Shown here one piece after another: positions 11,701-22,560 of a stretch of 64,000 nt of DNA. The DNA is taken from NCBI GenBank assembly GCA_003415625.1, contig PYIU01000010.1:310001-374000 (forward strand). Direction: 5' to 3'. The notes under the pieces are model-generated. The model saw nothing but the letters and a program-made list of their open reading frames with translations. It was not told the DNA's origin and ran no database searches. The position numbers and the translations under genes are program-made. The DNA comes from Aquanectria penicillioides. Taxonomy: Eukaryota; Ascomycota; Sordariomycetes; Hypocreales; Nectriaceae. The stretch's first letter is position 1. Every line of letters starts with the position of its first letter.

Positions 11701-13753
11701 ATGGTCTTCAATCCTCCGGCGTGGGTGCCAAGCCTCGCTATAGGTTTGTAAATCCAAACTGGTTTCTTAGTCGAACAAGTTGTTATTAACTAACCTTCAA
11801 TATAGACCCGCCGGACTCACTACCCATTGCAGAGTTCATGAAGAGGGAAGACTTGGGCCGATATCCTTTGTCAAAGAGCCGGAATCCATTCACCTGTGGC
11901 CTCACTGGGCGAACTTATTCGACATTGGAATTCTTTGAGAGGTCTGACTTTCTTGCCCGAGCCTATTCGAAGCATTTGGGTTGGACACCAAATGACGGAA
12001 CCCCATGGGAGAAAGTCATGAGTATATTTTCACTGAATACAGTATGTGATGACGGCAGCACCAAGGGCAGGCAACAATGCTTACTCATTTTACAGATCGA
12101 CTACATCACAGCAGTCTATGCTGCGCATAGGTTGAACGGGATAGTGACACCTGCGAATGCAGTTTTCTCAGTGGCAGAGTTACAGCATCAACTAAAGTCA
12201 TCAGGGGCCAAAGCCCTGGTCACATGTTTGCCGTTGCTCGACACTGCCGTAAAGGCAGCAAGGGCGGCTGGGATCCCAGACAAGAATATTTTTATTATAG
12301 GTACACCGAATTATGAAAATCAGAATGGATCTGCATACACGACTGTTGAGGACCTCATCGCAGAGGGCTCCAGACTTGAGAAGCTTGAGCCACTCAACTG
12401 GACCAAGGGCCAGGGAGCTCGCCAGCCTGCGTTTCTCTGTTACTCTAGTGGCACTTCTGGGTTGCCAGTGAGTTAATTCAAATTCCAAGAACCGCAAGTA
12501 ACAGTACTAAACCATCATAGAAAGCTGTCAAGATATCACACCGCAACGTTATTGCCAACGTTTTGCAACACGCGACGTATGAATCAGTTGGCAGGGCCCG
12601 CAATGGAGTGGATACCCAAAATGTGATTGGATTTCTACCATTCAGCCATATTTACGGTCTCGTTGTCGTTTGCCACACATGTACGTGGCGTGGCGATGGT
12701 GTCATCGTTCTACCAAAATATGACTTCAATTGGTACCTTGAGTCAATCCAAAAATACAAAATTGAGCAGCTGATTGTGGTAAGAAACCTGTCCTAAATAA
12801 TTATCCGCAATATTGACACAAAGCAGGTACCCCCAGTAATCATCAATATGTTGCGAAGCAAGGATATTTGTCGCAAGTATGATTTGAGCAGCGTTCGTTT
12901 TGTCTACAGCGGCGCAGCACCCTTGGGGGACGAAACCATCAATGAAATTAAAGAAATGTACCCAACTTGGACCATTGCGCAGGCATATGGTAAGAGCCAT
13001 GGAACCGACTTTATGACGCTTGCTAATTCGAATCAGGAATGACGGAAACCAGTGTTGTCGTGACGTCTCCCAGTGAACACGATGTCCATCCAAGAGCCTC
13101 CGGGTCCTTGCTGCCTGGAACAAGGGCTAAGATTGTGGATACTGATGGGAATGAGATTACAGAATATGAAAAGGCTGGAGAAGTCCTTATTCAGAGCCCA
13201 GCAGTGGTTCTCGGCTATTTGAACAATGAAATGGCCACCACGGAAACATTCGTCTTTCATGATGATGGCCGGTGGATTCGGACTGGAGATGAAGCCCTCA
13301 TGACACTTGCACCCTCTGGAAACGAACAACTCGTCATTGTAGACAGACTCAAAGAGCTTATCAAGGTCAAGGTACGTAACGATTCCTCTCTCATTTTGCA
13401 TCGAGTATTAACGCCACCAGGGCCACCAAGTTGCTCCGGCTGAGCTTGAAGCCCATATACTGGCCCACCACACCGTGGCCGATTGTGCAGTTATTCAGGT
13501 ACCAGATGGGAACGCTGGGGAGATTCCAAAGGCTTTCGTGGTGAGGTCACCAGAGGCTGAAAAAATGAGTGACGAGGAGGTTTCTGGCTTGATCATCAAG
13601 CATGTAGCTGACCATAAGGCGCCGTACAAGCGCATCAAAGGAGGCGTCCAATTTCTTCTGTCGATCCCAAAGAGCCCAAGCGGCAAGATTTTGAGGCGCA
13701 TTTTGCGAGACCAGGAGAAGGAGGCTAGGAGAAAGCAGGGTACCAAGTTGTAA
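11701..13753 (+). CDS. acyl-CoA synthetase / 4-coumarate-CoA ligase-like, copy 1
   Basis: Seven exons with introns at 11744-11805, 12042-12095, 12468-12520, 12779-12826, 12990-13036 and 13372-13420 encode 579 residues. ANL-superfamily motifs: YSSGTSGLPKA (phosphate loop, split by intron 3), FLPFSHIYG, AYGMTETS, RTGDEA, KELIKVKGHQVAPAELE (A8 hinge) and PKSPSGKILRR with the catalytic Lys. It activates a carboxylic acid with ATP and CoA. The C-terminus TKL is a weak variant of the peroxisomal PTS1 tripeptide. Its place among ADH, SDR and BVMO genes suggests activation of the acid formed after ring opening and alcohol oxidation. The chain type is not predictable. Confidence 0.92.
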
Positions 13754-14011
13754 GACGTAACATTGTAGACTAAGAATCGAAATTTTTCATGCACAAAGGT
13801 TGAGATGCGTACTTTCCCAAGAATGTGACTTCTCTTAATCAGAAGAGATAGGCTCAGCTTTAGTTACTTCGAATAGGTCTCTCCGGCTGGCGTGATGTTT
13901 GCCTCTGCTCTTGAACAATGAAGTTAATTGGCTAGGATCTCTCATCAACTAATCCATTTGAAGTAGTGGTGTCTGGCTTGATTGGCCTTGGAGTAAATAC
14001 ACCGCCCTTTG

Positions 14012-15171
14012 CTATGCCTTGTAAACCCTGACTTTATAGTCATCCAGCCATTTATCCTCAATAATAACCAGCTGTGACTCCTGAACCTTCTTAAAATACT
14101 CATCTTCAAGAGTATCCTTGTAGTCGTCTCTATCTATGTCCATAAATCCTTCCTTGGCAATGGAGCGAGGAGTGATCATCAATGAGCGGCCTTGAACAAG
14201 TTAGCCACACCTGCGTCTCAAGTTCACAGGAAACCTACCATTTATCGACTTGTCAGTTGCGATTTGCATCATGCAGCTAGCAACGTCTATCTGCTCTCCA
14301 AAGTCCACTCCGCGGTCGATAAGCCACTTCTCATACTCGGCGGTGCGAATTGCACTTTTAATCCAACATGGTGCAACATAGTTGATGCGGATTCCTTGCT
14401 CAAAGCTTGAGCGACGGGCTGTCCTCATGAACCCTCTTAGGCCATATTTAGTCGCAGTATATTCCCAGTTTCCCTAAACCCCAACAGTGAGCATGATAAT
14501 CTTTCGGTTGCCAGGGAATGGGGCAGGTGCTTACTGGCGAGTCAATCCAAGCAACCATGCTGCCTGTGATAATGAAGCATCGATCACGATCTTCTGAGAT
14601 GGGCTGCTTTCTAAAATAATGAACCGCAAGCTTCCAAGTATACAGAGTGCCATCTAAATTGACTCTGACAATGTTCAGGTCTGGCTTCGTTGGCTCTCCA
14701 TTGGGATCTAAAGGAAGGCAAGGGATTAGTCGAAACGGTCCTCCAAGATAAACTAGAGCAGTTTCATCTTCATTCCCGGTAATGAGGCCTACCATCCAAA
14801 GTCCACAGACTATCACCAGAGCTGCGACTGATGCCGGCGTTGGCAATGACAATATCAACACTGTTGTGTGGACTCTTTTCCTTGGCGGTCTCGAAGACTG
14901 CCTTTAGTTGGTCCCAGTTGCGTATGTCACACTTGACGAATACTAAGCAGAGCTTATCAGTATTTAGCTCTGCCTCGATTTCCTTTCCACGCTTCTCATC
15001 GACGTCGGCAAACGTGACGAATGCGCCCGCAGCGACGAAGTCGCGAACAATCACCTCTCCCATGCCATTTGCACCCCCGGTAACAATAACGGACTTTTCC
15101 CGGGCATGATCTCGATTGATTGCAGTGGTGCAATCAAGCGGACCAGTGTATGAATATCGAGCAAGTGACAT
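14012..15171 (-). CDS. short-chain dehydrogenase/reductase 2
   Basis: Four exons (15171-14793, 14707-14535, 14473-14239, 14190-14012) encode 321 residues. It has TGGANGMGE as the cofactor loop, DVDE and CDIRNW (NAD type), ANAGIS, the Ser in IITGSMVAW, YTATKYG (Y and K of the active site) and NYVAPCWI. The C-terminal extension, ending DDYKVRVYKA, resembles fungal proteins annotated as 15-hydroxyprostaglandin dehydrogenase-like; that name is homology only. It converges with CoA synthetase 1 and shares a 591-base promoter with BVMO 2, so it probably works with BVMO 2, for example making its ketone substrate. Confidence 0.88.
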
Positions 15172-15762
15172 GGCGAATAACAAGTATGTCGTAGGCAACT
15201 CAAGGGATTACAAGTCAAGCAGAACACACTGTAAAGGCCCTGAAACAACAGCTCGGCACAGGCCTAGCATTAAACCTCAGTGGATACTGAATGCAACCAA
15301 CCCCACGTTTGGCGGAATATCTTAGCCTCTTCACTTTGTGGATTTCGGCTATCCCAATTGGGATAGCCATGGATCAGTGCACTGAACCTCGGTTGGCTTC
15401 TACGTCGCTACACTAGCTTGTCTAGATGTCACACTAGAGTGATGGTAGACTAGGAAAAGTGCAGAGGGACCGGTAATACGTAGATGGCAAGTGAAAGGCG
15501 TAGTAGGCTCGCCGTTTGATTGCCGGCTCTAGGGTCCGTCGAGAAGCAGCCTGATCACGCACGTAATTTGGCATGTTCCGCTTTCCCTTGTATATCTTCT
15601 CTGCAGTCGGAATAAATCAGGCTTGCAATATCTCCCCTATGGTGTGTGTCTGACTCCTGAATAAAGTACGCTACATTTCTTTTGGAAGCTCTCTTCTCGT
15701 CAAATTGGAAGCAAAGCCGGTCCAGAAAATTGCCCCAAGTGGTTGTCCCCTCGCATTTCATC
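15172..15762. other. divergent promoter of SDR 2 and BVMO 2
   Basis: 591 bases, with a perfect 22-nt palindrome at 15347-15368. No protein-coding pattern apart from the BVMO 2 leader. Confidence 0.5.
15347..15368. promoter_or_regulatory. perfect 22-nt inverted repeat
   Basis: Two 11-nt arms, GGCTATCCCAA and its exact reverse complement, meet without a spacer. It lies about 180 bases from the SDR 2 ATG and 395 from the BVMO 2 ATG. Candidate dimeric regulator site; an RNA hairpin in a 5' leader is also possible. Confidence 0.5.
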
Positions 15763-17809
15763 ATGACAGCATTCATGGAGACACCCACGCCTAAAACGGC
15801 GCCTTCTCTGTCGAATGGGGATGACATACTTCGTGTCCCTGCAACAGAGCTTCCAGAGGTCCCCAACGATTTGAACCAGCTGAGAAACGCAGTGGGTTCC
15901 AATACGGCAACTAATGGCGCTGTTGAGGACCCCTTTCAATTAAATCAGCAATTCGCATACTCGCCCAGGAAGATCAAGGTTTTCACAATTGGCGCTGGCT
16001 TTTCAGGTCTCTTGATGGCCCATAAGTTCCAACATCGTTTCCCTGAGATGCGCGACATTGTGGAGCATACGATTTTTGAAGCGCGAAGTGATGTTGGCGG
16101 CACATGGCTTGCAAATCATTATCCAGGAGTTCAATGCGATGTTCCAGCTCATATTTATGTAAGCATAGCACTAGATACTCTTGTCTCGAGTATTTGTCAT
16201 CGTTTTATGACTACCTCTATCCGTGTTTGAGCTGAGGTCCAACGCTAACCATCACCAAGGCATTCCCCTTTGATCCCAAGCCGGATTGGGAAAGATTCTA
16301 TGCCAGCGGTGCAGACATTCTATCTTACATCAAAGACACAGTGAAGAAATGGAGCCTTGACCGTGATCTTCAACTAGATACCAGGGTTGTTGGCGCACAT
16401 TGGCAAGAGGATTTGGGCCAGTGGAAAGTGAGAGTGGAAACCCAAGGGCAACAACGTGATGAGTATTGCCATGTGCTAATCTCTGCTCAAGGAGTCCTTG
16501 TGTACGTTACCTGTCTAACCTCGGATTCTGCTCTTGGATTACTAAATAACCTGTATCTAGACATGAATCATGGCCCAACATTCCCGGCTTGAAAGATTTC
16601 GAGGGCCATGTTACGCATTCCGCAAGTTGGGATCACAACTATGATTACTCCCACAAACGCATAGCTGTGATTGGCAACGGATCCTCCGGTATTCAAATTG
16701 TTCCACAGATGGCTAAACTCCCAGGAACCGAGGTTACAAATTTTATCCGTGGGCCAGCGTGGGTGTATTACAGAGCCCCTCCTTCCAAGCATCTAGGGCG
16801 CGATAATGATGACCCAAATCCTGCTTATTCAGAAGAAGAAAAGAAGCGATTCCGTGATCCCGAGTACCATCTTCAGCACAGAAAGGGTATCATTTCACGT
16901 ACAAACAAGTCGTTCTACATCTTCATGAAGGGTGAGAACAACAAAGAAGGAATGAGACTGGCTGCCGAGCAAATGGCAGAGAAGCTCAACCACGATCCAG
17001 TCCTCTGCGAGAAGCTTATCCCCAAGTGGGAACTTGGATGTCGTCGAATCACACCAGGACCGGGATATCTCGAATCATTTCTTCGGTCCAATTGTCAACT
17101 TACCAATAGTGGAATCACCAAAGTCACGAAGAATGCAATTCACACTGCTGATGGGCGAGTCCACGAGTGTGATGTCAGTGAGTCAGCCCAAGATATAAGT
17201 CCCATTCACCAATGTTCTTATCTAACCATGACAGTCGTTTGCGCCACTGGCTTTGACGTTTCCCATCGTCCTCGTTATCCAGTTGTTGGTCTCGATGGAA
17301 CTGATCTGCAGAAGAAGTGGGCTGATGACCCCGAGTCATACATCTCCGTTGCAGTCCCGAATATGCCCAACTATTTTATGATGATGGGCCCGAACTGCCT
17401 GGGCGGCCATGGCTCTCTCGTAGAATCCCTCAACTGGACGGGTGACTATTTCGTCAAGTGGATCAAAAAGATGGCCACCGAAGACATCCGATTCGTTATT
17501 CCTAAGCAGGACAAGGTCGATGCATTCATCAAATACAGTGACCAGATTCACAAGACTTTGGTCTGGACCGGAAGTTGCAGAAGCTGGTACAAGAGGAACC
17601 GAGTTGATGGGAGAGTGACAGCATTGTTCGGAGGAAGTGCACAGTTGTTTAACCGCATGCTCGGGGATATTCGCGGTGAAGACTTTGACATCACGTACAA
17701 CACTGCGAATTCGTTTAGATTCATGGGATCTGGTTTCACAGAATTTGAAATGGATCCGAGTAGCGATTTATCATGGTATGTGGAAAAGGCGGAGGAGCTA
17801 GCTGCCTAG
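15763..17809 (+). CDS. Baeyer-Villiger monooxygenase 2, with N-terminal extension
   Basis: Four exons (introns 16159-16259, 16502-16560, 17178-17234) encode 609 residues. An extension of about 70 residues precedes the first Rossmann motif IGAGFSG; GGTWLANHYPGVQCDVPAHIY follows in two parts. The BVMO fingerprint reads FEGHVTHSASW, then the NADPH motif GNGSSG. CATGFD is intact across the last intron, and MMGPNCLGGHGS plus SWYK near the end are typical of fungal cycloalkanone monooxygenase-like BVMOs. That group accepts cyclic ketones and some steroids in published work; the substrate here is unknown. It is a different subfamily from BVMO 1, so two oxygenation steps or two substrates are likely. 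C-terminus EELAA, no peroxisomal signal. Confidence 0.93.
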
Positions 17810-18053
17810 AATAAGTTGAGACAATTTGAGATTTAAGACGCCCATCATAGGATACAGCGCAATCTTTTATTTTCAATCAGTTTATTATGACCAAGAGCCA
17901 GTGAAAAAATTAGATAAGCATCCCAGACTTTTCTTTGCCGCGTGAATAAGAAATTATATGTGATAATGTATCTAATTATCATCATTCTACTTTCACGGCA
18001 GTTACATGACCCCTATGTACGACTATAATAAATGTTTGTCAAGATTTTTGTTC

Positions 18054-20290
18054 TTATGACGCAAAATTCATATTCCAGAGCCCTGATGAGCTATCTAGCA
18101 ATGGCTCCAGAAGGTCTTGGTATTGATTGAACATGATCTCCAACAATTGCTCATTCTCTGACGACGTAAAGCCTACAGCAGCTGTACTCTGGTCCTTCTC
18201 GCTGAGCAAGCACTTTGCGATTCGATTTGTGGACTGCGTCACAAATGGAAACAATAGCGTCCAGTCAAGTGCATCGGTGGAGTCAGGGTCTGATATTCCC
18301 GGCATCGTCGGCTCGGTTTGTAACTGGTACGAGTTGGGCGCAGAGATCTGCGAAGCATTCTGATCGTCTGTTGGCACAGTGATGGCCGCAACATTTTCGG
18401 TCTGTTGGAATTGCGAAAATGACTTTCGAAGTCGATTGAAGCCTTGGTGGATGATATTTGCGGTTGCCCACATATTCCGTAGCTGGCCGACGGCATTCGT
18501 GAGAATATCAAGGCACTCCTCAGCTTCTTGAGCGAATTTTGGGATCCTGCATGCCTGCAGTAAGGCAATGAATGCTGTCCCACTATACCAGCAAGTTATA
18601 GCCATCAGGAAACGTGTATTACCGCGAGAAAGAATATCCCTGAGCAGTCGCGCGATACATGATGCTGCGAGTATTGCTGGTGGTAAGGCCTGAGGAAGGT
18701 CATGCGGTGACCTCTTGAGGTGTAAAATAATAATCGTAGTGAGGTATGGGAGATGAAGTTGATGCACATCTCTGTCAAAAGACTCGGTGGTGGCCATTTT
18801 AAGAGGCAACTGTAGATCAGGAGGCAGTGAATGTACCCATTGAATGAGTTCCTGGTGCAAATCGGCAGGAAATGGGCTTGATGTCATTGCAGACGAACGG
18901 GACAGATGTTTGGCAACTTTGCCAACTATTGCACAGAGACGGACCCAGTATATAAATATCTTTCCCTTGCGCTGAGAATTATGGTCAGGAGGAAAGTCTG
19001 ATAGCTGTGGCTCCTGTATGTTGCAGTCATCGGTGTCGATGATACAGGGTTTGCTCTGACACAACGCTGTCAACCGCTCACGAGCCTAAAGAAGGGGTTG
19101 TTAGTGGTAAAGCAAGAGTGAATGGCTAGGACACTAACAAATGCGGTCCACCATATCCTCCGTCTTATGCTCAGATTTATCAGGTTTCTTGCGGGGTGGT
19201 TTTCAGCTGGCTCTCGGTGGAGATTCATCTGCTGGGCATGTCTGATAATTACAGACGTCCACCACCACGAGGAATGCCTGTGGGCTGTTGAAGGAGGTCG
19301 AGGAGCCCACCAGTAGAACAATGTTAATGCCTTGAGTGCAGTGAGGCCATCGGCTTCCTCGTCATCGTAGAACATCTTTCTAGCTCGGTCGTAGTATGTT
19401 GCCGGGCCATCATGAGGGACCAAGGGCGGTTGGATATGGCTGGCTGCTAATGCAAGGGAATTTGTGAGCAGCGGAGAGCGTTCTAAATCTTCCATGAGCG
19501 TATCCCTATCCAACACCGGGCACCATGGATAGCAATACTCCAAGTATGTCTCTGCGAAGCTCTGCAACAGTTCCTTTTGTCTAGGATCTGATGGAGGGTG
19601 TCTTATCTCCAGGCTGGCTTTGAACTCTTGCTGCTCAGCGTCGTATTGGTTTTCTGGGCCATAGACCTGAAGGAATCCAGTATCTACATCGGCTGAATGG
19701 CTGTGGCAAGTGTGTTCAGATGGCGAGATGCTGGCCTGTGGGTACGTAGATTCAAAAGCGGAGGGAAGGTCTTGGGTAGGGATAGAAGGGATGGGGGGTT
19801 CTGTGTGTCCATTGTTCGAAAATGGGGGGGATGGAACCTCGTACTGGCCTGCTTCAATGTTCATCCCCGGTGGATGATCATCGGGTGGCTCCAAGGGCGG
19901 CTCTCTGGCGGCATCTGGGTAGAGGTCAGAATAGGAAATTTCATATCGATGAGATCATTGCACTTGCTGGGTGGGAATTTATTGTTATTTGCTGCATCGC
20001 AATTTGCCTCGACGGTGGCAAGGCGTTGTTTGCCACGCTTTGAGGGTCGAAGATTACATTCTCGACCAGGCCCTTCGCAGTTTGTGCACTTCTGATGTCC
20101 TTGTGACTTGCGAAGCTTTTATTCTTCGTTAGTTTATATCCTAGAAGTCCAATGTGTCTTGGGGTGTAAGTACTTTGACATCACATTTGATCTTCTTCAA
20201 GTGGCAGTAACTGCAAACCAGCTCGGCTCGCTTCCGCTTCCGTTCGCCGGCATCGTAGTGGAGCCAGGTTTCGGCCGGCTCCGGCATCAT
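18054..20290 (-). CDS. Zn2Cys6 transcription factor with fungal-specific regulatory domain (regulator 1)
   Basis: Four exons (20290-20174, 20106-19968, 19914-19139, 19085-18054) give 687 residues. The six zinc cysteines are complete: CSYCHLKKIKC, then CTNC, then GRECN, with intron 1 between the third and fourth. The middle-homology region shows YCYPWCPVLDRDTL, HPPSDPRQKEL and RRIWWTAFARERLTAL, as in nuclear C6 activators. Intron 2 is GC-AG. The start at 20290 is the first ATG in frame. It closes the first metabolic block and has a CCGCGG site about 160 bases upstream, so it is the natural candidate for pathway regulator, possibly autoregulated (inference). Confidence 0.9.
19915..19967 (-). 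other. GC-AG intron in regulator 1
   Basis: Begins GCAAGT, ends CCCAG, 53 nt, with branch-like CTGAC 12 bases before the end. It is the only junction found that joins the zinc-cluster exon to the exon beginning AAREPPLEPPDD in frame. Confidence 0.72.
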
Positions 20291-20446
20291 AGCCGAAAAG
20301 CAGGGTCTGATGGAGGGGAAAACTGGGTGTCTGGGCCTCAAAAGAAGACCATGACACTCGTATTTGCGGCGCAGATGCGGGTGACGCTTCCCATCTGGTA
20401 ACTCGTGCAACCTAGGCGTCTGGGTCTTATAAACTCGAGCGTCTTG

Positions 20447-20452
20447 CCGCGG
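20447..20452. promoter_or_regulatory. CCGCGG palindrome before regulator 1
   Basis: Read on the minus strand the context is AACTCCGCGGC, identical over 11 bases to the site at 11585-11595. It lies about 160 bases from the regulator 1 ATG. Confidence 0.45.
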
Positions 20453-21002
20453 AGTTGATAATGCGGGGTAAAGTGGGGCAGTCCATGGTGTCGCTTGCAG
20501 TGGCTGCTAACTACAGCGCTGGAGGCCGCAGTTCCGAAAAACTTTTACATATTCTATTGATTTTGCATAGAAATCTAGTTGTCTTAGTTTTCAATAATAT
20601 GCAATGTTCTATTAGCCACTCCGGTCTAGCCAAACATTCTACGTGACTTGATGAACAGATTCCTCGTGCTACTTGAAAACCTCCGTGTGCAACATGCTTA
20701 TAGCGTCACGGACACCTATTCGGAGGCTTTTGGCCATACATCTACTGATATTTGAAGTCCTGCTCATTAGGAGTCTATGAATCCAACGGCCAACTCTATC
20801 TCAACTGTGACGCGATGTGAGTGCAGTCTTAGTCAATTCGGCGCCGGGTGTAGGGTAGGGGGTTGGTGCGAGTGAGTGTATCACGTGCCAGCACAGGAGC
20901 TTTGTCAGCCATCTCCCCCCCCCCTGAAGAATCAAGAGCCCTGGGAATGATGTAAACATGAACCCAAATACGGAATTTCGACTTCAATTTATTTCATGTT
21001 AG

Positions 21003-21009
21003 TATATAA
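21003..21009 (+). promoter_or_regulatory. TATA-like box before the C6 fragment
   Basis: TATATAA, 54 bases before the ATG at 21063. Confidence 0.35.
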
Positions 21010-21062
21010 CAAGACAAGGACTCGACGCTCTTACCCAAGCATACACAGCTATCAGACACGCT

Positions 21063-21635
21063 ATGGTCAATACCAGCCAACCAAGCAAGGCGTGCACCAC
21101 TTGCAAAACCAGGCGGATTCGATGTGACGCCACCCGCCCTGTTTGTCTACCCTGCATCAAGTCTCGTAAAATTTGCTTGGGATACAAAAGCGAAACGAAG
21201 GAACCACCTGATACATCTTACAGAACTTTGCAACGCTGTACAGAGCTCAGCTCCCCCATCCAGGCGGTTCAATGAGCTAGAAACTCGGCCTCTATCCCCT
21301 ATTTCATTACCAACGCGATCCGAACAAGCGATCTCGAGTTGGACTAGGGACACCCTCAAAAACTGCTTGGAATCATACCTGTGGAAACCGATCGGATTGG
21401 CCCCATGACTGCCACATTTTCAGTCCTATCTTCCATGACCGGGGCGTTTTCATGCCTGCGCGACTCCTCGGTGATCCTTAGTGCACGAAAAACTCAAATA
21501 GTAAGATATGGGTCTGCTACTCATGAACTGAAACATGTTCTTACAATCTATCCAATGTTGGCAGAGTTCATCATCCCGATCTTTTTGTTTCTAGACTCTA
21601 AAAAAGCATACCAGGGATTGGGGGCTCCCCAATGA
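21063..21635 (+). pseudogene. truncated Zn2Cys6 protein
   Basis: The N-terminus has a perfect zinc cluster, CTTCKTRRIRCD then PVCLPCIKSRKICLGY, preceded by a short basic start as in fungal C6 factors. The frame stops after 70 residues (21275). Downstream open stretches in other frames (to 21635) carry no middle-homology motifs I recognise. It is either a decayed regulator or a very short zinc-cluster protein; the intact promoter-like TATA leaves the second possible. It lies between regulator 1 and a dead transporter. Confidence 0.55.
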
Positions 21636-22560
21636 CCCCAAATCTTGATAGATTGTAACGCCTCGGCAGATTTGTCAAGTATGTGTGTAAAAGTGATTGG
21701 AGCTATTCAAGTGACTGGAGATGGTGATTGTATGGTGATTGTAGTATTGGACGATCAGGAATTGGGCGAGAGAGGGTGTGCATTATATACCGGCTATCAA
21801 TAATAGAAAGGACAAATCAGAGACAAGAGACTTCTCAGGTTTCTGATGAATTTGTCATCTTCATCTCAATTTACGTCGCCTTCAGGTATGGAAGCTTCAA
21901 CTGATCAGCCCAAATGCGATTAATCAGTTCTGACGAAACGTCATCGCTGCCCTAATCACTATTCTTGCGAAAAAAACTAGCGCCAAGTTACGAAAGTGGC
22001 TAGGAAATTTATTGAACTAGCCAATGATGAACTGATGGCTCGTTGACATTTATCGTAGCCGCGTTTCGTTTGGAATCATGACGAGATATCTCGGCACACA
22101 CGGATAGACGCGATATGAGTGATTGGAAGGACACAGCGGTGATTGGTGTAGGAGGAGACACTATCACCCGGTATGGACCGGTCTTGCGAGTTTACTAGCG
22201 TCCCTGGTAGTCATGTTGATCAGGTGCCGTCAAACTAAAACGGACTACGATGATGAACGCGTGGGCTCAGGCTGGGGTTCATTAAGCACTCAGCACGAAT
22301 TGAAATGAAAGTCGGTACGTGACAAACAGCCGTGGTGTGAGCTAGTAGCTGGACGAGATCGGCTACCGGCCAGACTAGCCGTAGCCATCTCGCCGTAGCT
22401 TGATAACGTCGTCCTGTGCGGAAACATTCAAGATCCATGGTCTGATTCTACACGAACCAGGCCCCTCCACCAACGAGGAATGTCAGGATACGAAGCGGAG
22501 CGGTCCAAGGGCAATTGACTTGATGATTCTAGTCAAATCCATGCCAAGAACTGAATAAGA
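21636..22560. other. intergenic, nothing recognised
   Basis: About 925 bases with no coding motifs, between two degraded genes; probably eroded sequence. Confidence 0.4.

Larger units (their letters stand above)
20291..21062. other. intergenic between regulator 1 and a C6 fragment
   Basis: 772 bases with the CCGCGG site at 20447 and a C-rich run of eleven Cs near 20,920. No gene recognised. Confidence 0.45.

Noticed and set aside
20914..20925. Run of Cs as a possible telomere-like or quadruplex element
   Set aside because: A single C run without repeats cannot form a quadruplex and is not telomeric.
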